From an uncultured Collinsella sp. (GTDB lineage: Bacteria > Actinomycetota > Coriobacteriia > Coriobacteriales > Coriobacteriaceae), in contig CABRHH010000033.1 of assembly GCA_902470695.1 (NCBI GenBank), forward strand, positions 1 to 28,110: DNA of 28,110 nucleotides. The letters are read 5' to 3'. Position numbers and translations under genes: made by a program. This document shows, in pieces, positions 7,720 to 14,500 of the stretch. Below the pieces are notes generated by a model, which worked only from the letters and a program-made list of their open reading frames with translations, was not told the DNA's origin and made no database searches. Positions within the stretch are counted from its first letter, which is position 1. Each line of letters starts with the position of its first letter.

Positions 7720-7914
7720 TGGTCGCAAATGGCATCTAATGGGTGTTTGGGTCATCGGATTTCGTATGCATTGCTGGAAAAACAGCCTTTTGAAACCCAA
7801 ATGAGGCCATCGAGCCGCTCAAGACAGCGTTTTTTGACCTGATCGCACCTCTTGGATGCCCCAAGCGGCTCGTTCTCGCGCCATCAAACACCCATCAGAC
7901 GCCATTTGCGACCA
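7720..7914. repeat. 195-bp element with 30-bp terminal inverted repeats
   Basis: Positions 7720-7749 and 7885-7914 are inverted copies matching at 28 of 30 positions. Inside, CGAGCCGCT (7811-7819) pairs with AGCGGCTCG (7864-7872), giving a nested stem. Upstream, CATTTGCG (7709-7716) can also pair with CGCAAATG (7724-7731), the same bases used by the long-range pairing with 7903-7910. I see no open frame, transposase or target-site duplication. It could be a MITE-like remnant, a structured RNA or a binding region. The next stretch to 8100 is AT-rich with short palindromes and no gene. Confidence 0.75.
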
Positions 7915-8106
7915 CTCGATTTCCTATTCGTTATTTATAGACCCACTATCTTTTTTCTAGAACCGGTTAGTAGAGTAATTTTACTAAGATTTTCATTTAT
8001 TAGAATCTAGTGAACAAGCGGGCCTTGCCCTCGTTTGCAAAACTGTAGATGCGTCCTGATCGACCTCTATCGGCAGCGCTCCGTCCACCTCACTTGCACG
8101 TCCATC
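7915..8106. other. AT-rich stretch downstream of the methyltransferase gene
   Basis: No gene is visible. The sequence is AT-rich with small inverted repeats, for example TTAGTA and TACTAA flanking a 9-nt centre near 7966-7986. Base composition differs sharply from the housekeeping genes and fits the edge of an acquired island. Confidence 0.4.
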
Positions 8107-8149
8107 AAAAATGATCCCGATTGCAAGCCAATCGAACTTGCAATCGGGA
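8107..8149 (-). terminator. Intrinsic terminator of the methyltransferase gene
   Basis: A perfect 13-bp stem (8115-8127 with 8137-8149) with a 9-nt loop lies just after the methyltransferase stop. On the minus strand it is followed within a few bases by TTTTT (8111-8107), the normal form of a Rho-independent terminator. Confidence 0.88.
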
Positions 8150-8192
8150 CCTACTTCTATGAAGCGAATTCAGCTACGTGCCGGCAAAGAGA

Positions 8193-9455
8193 TTAAAGTC
8201 CGTACACCTCAACCATCGCCTTGCCGATCCTATGCGGAACCATTGTCACCAACGCATTGCCCATGCAGAACGCCCGGTTTCCATCGCTCATACCCGTATT
8301 GGTCCATCCTTTGGGAAACCCCTGCAGTTGATCGAGCTCATCGGGCACGAGCCTGCGGAAACGCCCATCATCGCAAGCAATAACGTGCTTGAAGCGGCTC
8401 GCCCCCGTTCCCCCCTCACCCGTCAAGAGCGTTCTGCTCGGACGGTCCACTGGATCCGGGAAGCTCATGGCCCCCTCGCTATAGGTATAGGTGAACCCAG
8501 TTTTTTTGTTGGTGCGCTCTTCCCGCTTCGCGCCTTTCAGATACTTCCAAGCAGCAAGCTTCTCGTCATCGATATAGAACCGCTCGGGAACGTCCGAATC
8601 GCGAACCAGCACATCGGCAAGAACCCGGCGCGGCCCAGCGTACTCTTCCGTGAAGTCGCAGGTGAGCACATGGCGACCCTGCATTACGCCCGCATTCTTG
8701 AACGGAGATACCTTGCAGCCAACCCCGAAACTCGTTGAATTTTCCCAAGGCTCCGGCAGCACATCCAGCTCAAAGCGCTCCTCATCATACACAGCTGGAA
8801 ACGCTCGTGCCATCACACCGCTTTCGAGCCGTTCCGCAAGCTCAACACGACCGGCATCCTTTTCGCAAAAGATGTAAACGCGCTTGCGACGCTGCGGAGC
8901 ACCGTATTCAGCACTGTTCACCACGCGCCATTCGACGGTATAGCCTAGGTCAGCCAGGCACGAAAGAATGATTGCAAAATCGCGGCCACGCTGGGAGGCA
9001 GGGGACTTCAAGAGCCGATCGACGTTTTCGAACAAGCCGAATCGGGGCTCCTTCATCTCCAGAAAGTGATAGATATCCCACCACAAAACGCCCTTTTTGC
9101 CTTCGATACCAGCCGCCTGGTTGAGTGGACGCGCCACTGAATAGTCTTGGCACGGGAACCCGCCCACAACCATTTCAATATCGGGAATATCTCGCTCTCC
9201 GGCCTCAGCCTGCTCGAGCACCTTGTTGATGTCCTCGTTGACCAACTCGTCTGAACCGAATCGCGCCTCATAGCAGCGTGCGGCAAACTGCCGACCCGGC
9301 GTTCCGGGCGGCTCCCACTGGTTCGCCCAAATCGTTGTGAATGGACCTGCCGGGTCCATATAAAACTCGGGGTGCGCGGCATCGGCATACCCGTCAAGAC
9401 CAAGGCGAAAGCCGCCAACGCCCGCAAACAGCTCGGCAATCGTTACTTCAGACAC
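8193..9455 (-). CDS. C5-cytosine DNA methyltransferase of a type II R-M system
   Basis: The enzyme transfers a methyl group from S-adenosylmethionine to C5 of cytosine, here presumably to protect the host from the adjacent endonuclease. Motif I FAGVGGF is at 10-16, motif IV GGFPCQDYS has catalytic C102, motif VI ENV is at 143-145 and motif VIII QRRKR at 188-192. A C-terminal motif X ends with GNALV. The variable target-recognition part lies between motifs VIII and IX. I start it at the GTG at 9455 (420 residues), because GGAGA stands 4 nt before it and motif I begins about 9 residues in. A longer ATG frame from 9545 would add 30 residues unlike the family. Pairing with a Sau3AI-like nuclease suggests GATC as target. 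A candidate promoter is TTGATC, 17 bp, TATTGT on the minus strand (9524-9496). Confidence 0.93.
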   Translation of the reverse strand: MSEVTIAELFAGVGGFRLGLDGYADAAHPEFYMDPAGPFTTIWANQWEPPGTPGRQFAARCYEARFGSDELVNEDINKVLEQAEAGERDIPDIEMVVGGFPCQDYSVARPLNQAAGIEGKKGVLWWDIYHFLEMKEPRFGLFENVDRLLKSPASQRGRDFAIILSCLADLGYTVEWRVVNSAEYGAPQRRKRVYIFCEKDAGRVELAERLESGVMARAFPAVYDEERFELDVLPEPWENSTSFGVGCKVSPFKNAGVMQGRHVLTCDFTEEYAGPRRVLADVLVRDSDVPERFYIDDEKLAAWKYLKGAKREERTNKKTGFTYTYSEGAMSFPDPVDRPSRTLLTGEGGTGASRFKHVIACDDGRFRRLVPDELDQLQGFPKGWTNTGMSDGNRAFCMGNALVTMVPHRIGKAMVEVYGL

Positions 9456-9495
9456 GTTTCTCCAATCGCTGCTGTGCCCGATTCTGTAGACAACC

Positions 9496-9524
9496 ACAAT
9501 ACCCGATCGCGAGTACAAGATCAA
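9496..9524 (-). promoter_or_regulatory. Candidate promoter of the methyltransferase gene
   Basis: On the minus strand TTGATC (9524-9519) and TATTGT (9501-9496) are 17 bp apart. This would put the transcript start about 35 nt before the GTG at 9455. The hexamers match the sigma-70 consensus at only four positions each, so this is a modest prediction. Confidence 0.4.
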
Positions 9525-9605
9525 GCCTTGCATCTCGACGCACAACTCACCCGAACAATTCAGCGCATTACAATGAACCTAGCAACGGAGCATGAGGAGG
9601 ATCCC

Positions 9606-11102
9606 ATGACAAACAAGGAAACCATCTGGCAGCTTCTTGACCACACTGACTTTTCTGACAGCAACAGCATCGCGTACTATGCCACCCATCTTGATGGAAT
9701 GACATTCCGAGAAATCCTTGACCTGGGCATTGCCCCTCCAGGAGCCAAAAACCGCAGCTATGGCTCGAAGCGGTACAAAGGAGGCCTGGGCACCCTCCTT
9801 GAGGAGCGCTTCTTTGGCTATCCCGCCAACTCCGATGACCGACCCGACTTTCCAGAAGCCGACGTTGAGCTCAAGGTCACACCATACGATGTGCTCAAAA
9901 GCGGCAAGGCGTCGGCGGGAGAGCGCCTTGTCCTCACCATGATTCCCTACGACCGCGCCGTTTCAGCCTCATATGATGAGTCCCACTTGAAAACAAAACT
10001 GCAGCGTATCCTGCTCGTGTATTATCATCGCGACCGAACGGTCGACAGCTATGACCAGCGCATCGAGCGCGCTATCCTCTTCTCACCGTCCGATGAGGAC
10101 ATGAACATCATCCGGGAGGACTACGAAAAGATCATCTCCTATGTGCAGGATGGTCGTGCAGACGAGCTCAGCGAGGGTCTGACCACGTACCTCGGCGCAT
10201 GCACCAAAGGCCCACGCGAGGCAGACATGTGGACCGAACAGTTCTATCCTTCCATCGACCCCGTAACGGGCACCAAAGAAACACGCCAGGCCAAACGACG
10301 CGCGTTCTCGCTTAAACGCTCCTATATGGACTACGTTCTCCACACGCGCGTCCTTGCAGACCGCAAGCCAAACGAATCAATCGGGTCGTCGCGAGGAAAG
10401 ACCTTCGAGCAGCATATTGCTGCGCTTATTGCCCGCCACGTTGGTAAAACTGATCGGGCGATCGCGGTGAAATACGGAGTTCCCTATACGGGGGAGAAAT
10501 CACAGTGGACAACGCTTACATACCGCATGCTCGGCATCAAGGGAAATCACGCCGAGGAATTCCTGAAAGCGGGGATTAACGTCAGGACGGTGCGTATGCG
10601 CGCAAACGGCTCGGTACGAGAGTCGATGTCCTTCTCCCCCTTTGAGTTCAGCGACATCATGGCGGAGAGCTGGGAAACATCTCGATTCCACACCCAGCTC
10701 GACACATCGCGCTTCTTCTTTGTTGTCTTTCGGCTGCACGACGACGGTGAATACCATCTCGAGCGCAGTATGTTCTGGTCCATGCCGATTGCCGACATCG
10801 AAGGCGGCGCGCGGCGGTGCTGGGATGCCGCGCGAGAGGTTATCGATCGCGGCGTCGAGATCTATCCCGAGCGAACCAAAAGCGGCAAGATTGTGATGAA
10901 AAACAACCTGCCTAGCGGTGCGGACAACCCCGTTGCGCACGTTCGCCCGCACTCCAACCGAGCCGCCTATCTACTCGACGACGGAACGCATATCGGCAAC
11001 GTTCGAAGGGATGCATCGCAGCTGCCCGACGGCCGCTACATGACGCGGCAGTCATTCTGGCTCAAAAACTCCTACATCGCCAGCGTGCTCGCGCAAAACT
11101 AA
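9606..11102 (+). CDS. Sau3AI/MutH-family type II restriction endonuclease
   Basis: This is a predicted type II endonuclease cutting at GATC. The 498-residue length fits Sau3AI (about 490), which consists of two MutH-like domains. The N-terminal domain has KGGLGTLLEERFFGY, then the catalytic pattern D81-x6-E88-x-K90 (in DFPEADVELK), the same spacing as D-E-K in MutH. A second, more divergent domain begins near residue 257 (GSSRGKTFEQHI); in Sau3AI this half binds DNA but does not cut. The ATG at 9606 follows AGGAGG by 5 nt. A hairpin terminator lies downstream. The gene diverges from its methyltransferase with 150 bp between the starts, and I see no controller (C) protein. GATC specificity is inferred from the family. 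Confidence 0.88.
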   Translation: MTNKETIWQLLDHTDFSDSNSIAYYATHLDGMTFREILDLGIAPPGAKNRSYGSKRYKGGLGTLLEERFFGYPANSDDRPDFPEADVELKVTPYDVLKSGKASAGERLVLTMIPYDRAVSASYDESHLKTKLQRILLVYYHRDRTVDSYDQRIERAILFSPSDEDMNIIREDYEKIISYVQDGRADELSEGLTTYLGACTKGPREADMWTEQFYPSIDPVTGTKETRQAKRRAFSLKRSYMDYVLHTRVLADRKPNESIGSSRGKTFEQHIAALIARHVGKTDRAIAVKYGVPYTGEKSQWTTLTYRMLGIKGNHAEEFLKAGINVRTVRMRANGSVRESMSFSPFEFSDIMAESWETSRFHTQLDTSRFFFVVFRLHDDGEYHLERSMFWSMPIADIEGGARRCWDAAREVIDRGVEIYPERTKSGKIVMKNNLPSGADNPVAHVRPHSNRAAYLLDDGTHIGNVRRDASQLPDGRYMTRQSFWLKNSYIASVLAQN

Positions 11103-11185
11103 ATGCCGATTATCAGCAGCGCGCGGGAGATCACAAATGGGTGCTGCCGTCGGTGGTGATGCGGGCATCTTGGACGCAGCTGAAA

Positions 11186-11224
11186 CGAGGCGGGGAGCGA
11201 GTTTGAAACCCGCTCCCCGCCTCG
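11186..11224. terminator. Hairpin between convergent endonuclease and beta-galactosidase genes
   Basis: A perfect 14-bp GC-rich stem (11186-11199 with 11211-11224) closes an 11-nt loop that can itself form GTTT-AAAC. No T-run follows on either strand, so it may end transcription of both genes weakly or protect 3' ends. Confidence 0.65.
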
Positions 11225-11248
11225 CCGTGGCAAAGATGTCTTGCTTGT

Positions 11249-11466
11249 GACGCCGGTACGCGCGGCCGACATGGGCCGTGCTCGCTACGATGCACAACCA
11301 GCACTGGGGCCGATCACGCCGGTGCACGCAACCAGTACCGGACTGCACGTTGGGCCGGCGTGCCGAGTAGCCAGCATCGGGTCGCACTCGTGATGCCGGT
11401 GCGCGTGGTCAACACGGGGTCGTGCTCGCGACGTCAGTACGCGCAACCGGCATCGGCCACTCGCGG
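11249..11466. repeat. Degenerate ~38-bp minisatellite between endonuclease and beta-galactosidase
   Basis: About six worn units of 26-47 bp share the theme GAYGCCGGTRCGCG, then a CAACCRGCAYCGG-like part, then GTGCTCGC. Clear examples start at 11249, 11391 and 11430. There is no credible gene. Its sequence differs from the ATGGA repeats at 69-344. Confidence 0.6.
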
Positions 11467-11527
11467 CGCCGGCGTGATACGCAGCCAGACTCAGGCCACA
11501 CATCACGCCACGCGCCGCGGCGCTTCC

Positions 11528-14500
11528 TTACCGGCGACGGCGACGGAAGCCGCCGACAGCCAGTGCGCCCACGCCGACAAGCGACGCGGCAGCCGTGGCA
11601 ATCGCAGCCGCATCCCCGGTGGCGGGCAGGCCCGAGCCCGAACCCTTGCCGGAACCGGCTCCTGAGCCGCCGTTGCCCTGGTCCTGGGTGCCGCCCTGGT
11701 TGCTGCCGGCACCGTTGTCGCCACCAGGCTTCTGGCCCTGGCCGGAGCCGTCCTGGTCACCGCCGGGCTGTCCGCCCTGGCCCTGGTCGTCGCCGCCGGG
11801 CGCCGCAGCCACGCTCACGGTAAACGCTGCCTGCTTGCCTTCGTAACCAACCGTCACCTCAACAACCTGGCCGGCCGGAAGCTCGGTTCCCACCGCCGGA
11901 TCGAAGGTGAACGCATCGGCGTTGTCGGCCGTGTAGGCGATCTCGCGCGTGCTGTCGTCGGTCATGGTGGCAACAAGCACCAGCCCCGACGGATCGAACA
12001 CCTCGCCCGCCTTATACACCTTCTTGGCAGGCGTGCCCTCCTTCACGGCGATGCCCGCGAGCTCGGGTTTGAGCTCAATCGTAAACGTGCGCTCCACCGT
12101 GCCGGAGTACTGCCCGATGCCCTCGATGGTCACCGTGGCCTCGCCCGGTGCCGTGGCGTTCGCGAACGTCATGAGGTAGTCCACGCCATACGCAAGCGTC
12201 TTGTCGCCGTGCGTGAGCACCTCGTCGAGCGCCAGTGCGTCAACCGGATGCTGCTCGTCCACGCGCCCGACCTGAACCTTGCCGGGGACCGTTACGGACA
12301 CGGCATCCTTATCGGCGATGTTCACCGTCTCGCGCGCCTGACGCAGGCGAATCTCGGCTGCGGAGAAGAACACCGCGCCGCTATCGGACTGCGTCTCGGT
12401 GGCCTTCAGGCGGAAGAACTTCGCCCGCACGGGCTCAGCAAACTGCGCCACCTTCCACTCCTTGTTGTTCTCCCAGCTACCCTTGGCCGCCGTCTTCCAG
12501 GTCTGGCCATCGGCGCTGTACTCGACCTCATAGCCGGTCGCAACGCCGTTCACGCTCGAATCCTGACGCGGCAAGTAGCGCAGCGCATCGATGGTCGCCT
12601 CCTCAGGCAGCTCCATCTTGACCCACATGTCCTCCTGCGGACCGCCGGCCCACGCGGAGTGGTACTTGGTGTTCGGGTTCTTGTCGAAGGCCAGACGCAC
12701 GGGCTCGGGCGACTGCGTCAGCTGCTCGCTGCCCGCCGTGTTCTTGGTCATCTTCTCAACCGGGTAGTCACGGCTGTCGTCGTCGGCCGCGAAGTCGTAC
12801 GCATCGTCGGCGTCCGCCCCGAGCTGGATGGTGAACGCACCGCGCTTCGCGTGGTCCTCGGACTCCAGCAGAATCTTGATAGCACCCTCATGCGCAGGCA
12901 GGACGGTCACCGCGGCGTTGCCGGCGCCAACCGCCTCCACCTCGGCCACGATGGCGCGCGTGGAGTACATGCCGCTCGCCAGGATCGCGTCGGACAGCTC
13001 CACGCCGTTTACCGTGAGCGCATCGAGCTCAGCGGCGCTGTTAGTGGTATAGCTGCCCTCGGCCTTCAGGAGCTGCACCTCGGTGATGCCGGTACACGGC
13101 TTCATGGAGCCGCCGAGCTGCACGTCGGCGTTCGTCACGCGGATGCGCACGAACGTTGCGGTAACCGGGGCGAACTCGTAGGTGTAGGTCTTGACGCGCT
13201 CGTGCTCGGCACCGATCTTCTCGGTGGTGGCAACCTTGGTCCAGGCCTTGCCGTCCTCGGAGACCTCCAGCACCGTGGTGCCGGCCTTGGGCCACCGCGC
13301 CGAGGCGGTGTCCTGGAAGAAGTCGATCTTTACCTGGCCCAGACGCTGCTGGGTGGCGTACTCGAAGGTGATGGCGGCGGCGTTGTGCCCCTGCTGCGAG
13401 TACTGCCAATTGGTCCAGCAGCTCTTGTTCGCGCCACCGTTCGGGTTCGGGTCGTGAGCGGTCTTGCCGTCGCGGATGGCCTCGAGGGTATCCGACTGGC
13501 TCGCCTGCGGCACGTCCTGGGTAAGCGTCAGCGCGTCGGGAGCGATGTTGGCCCCGATGGCAACCTGCTCGGCCTGCACGCGCACGGAGGCCTCAACCTT
13601 GACGTCCTTGCCGAACACGTTCGCCGTGCCGGCGACCTTCACGGTGCCAACCTCGTCGAAGGCGCCGTCCTTCAGCGTCTCCCACGTCACCGGGAACGAG
13701 GCGTTGATGATGGTGCCGTCGGCAAGCACCGCCGGGCGCGACGCCGGCAACGCGACCGTCTGCGCGCCCCGCTGCACGGTGGTCGAGTAGTTGAGCAGCG
13801 CCGCGACGTCCTCGAGGACCGTGACGTTCATCGTCACCGGAACACCGTCGACGGTGCCGTCCAGGGTGAACGTGCCGTTTTGGCTGAGCGCGCCCTCGGG
13901 CACCGCGCCCCATGCAACGGGCTTCTCCTCCTGCGTGCCGTCCGTATAGCGCACAATGATGCTCTGGGGCAGCGCAAGCTCGCTGCCCTTCTTCACATAC
14001 TGGTAGCGCGAGTACACCAGGCTGTCGACCGTCTTGCCCTGGCCGTGCCCGCTATCAGGGGCGGCCGTGGCCTGAATGGTCACCGTTGCGGCTTGCAGCC
14101 CGTCGGCGGTTGCCGTCACCGTGATGGGGCCGGCGTCCTTGCCGGAGCGCACAATCGCCACCAGCTGGCCGGAGAAGGCCTTGCGGTTGTTGTCGCGGAA
14201 CGACTGGTGATCGGGCGAGGAGCCGTTGTCCATACCGGCCAGCGTGCCGCCCTCAACCTGAACGGTCACCTTGTTCGCCGCGTCCGGCACGATGTTGCCG
14301 TCCTGGTCGCGCACGTCGATGGTGACATAGGACAGGTCGGTGCCGTCGGCGACGATCTGGCTGCGGTCGGCCGCGGCGGTGAGCTTCGCGGCCTTGCCGG
14401 TGGTGGTCACGCTCTGGCGGCCATCCCACTCATCCGCGTTCGAGGTGTCGATCGGACGGCCCTGCTCGTCGTAGGCCTTGGCGGTGATGGTGCCCTCCTC

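Noticed and set aside
7720..7914. Complete insertion sequence
   Set aside because: The ends are inverted repeats, but the 195-bp element has no transposase frame and no target-site duplication that I can see.
9456..9605. Controller (C) protein gene or C-box between the restriction and modification genes
   Set aside because: The 150-bp gap is too short for a C gene and shows no clear paired operator.
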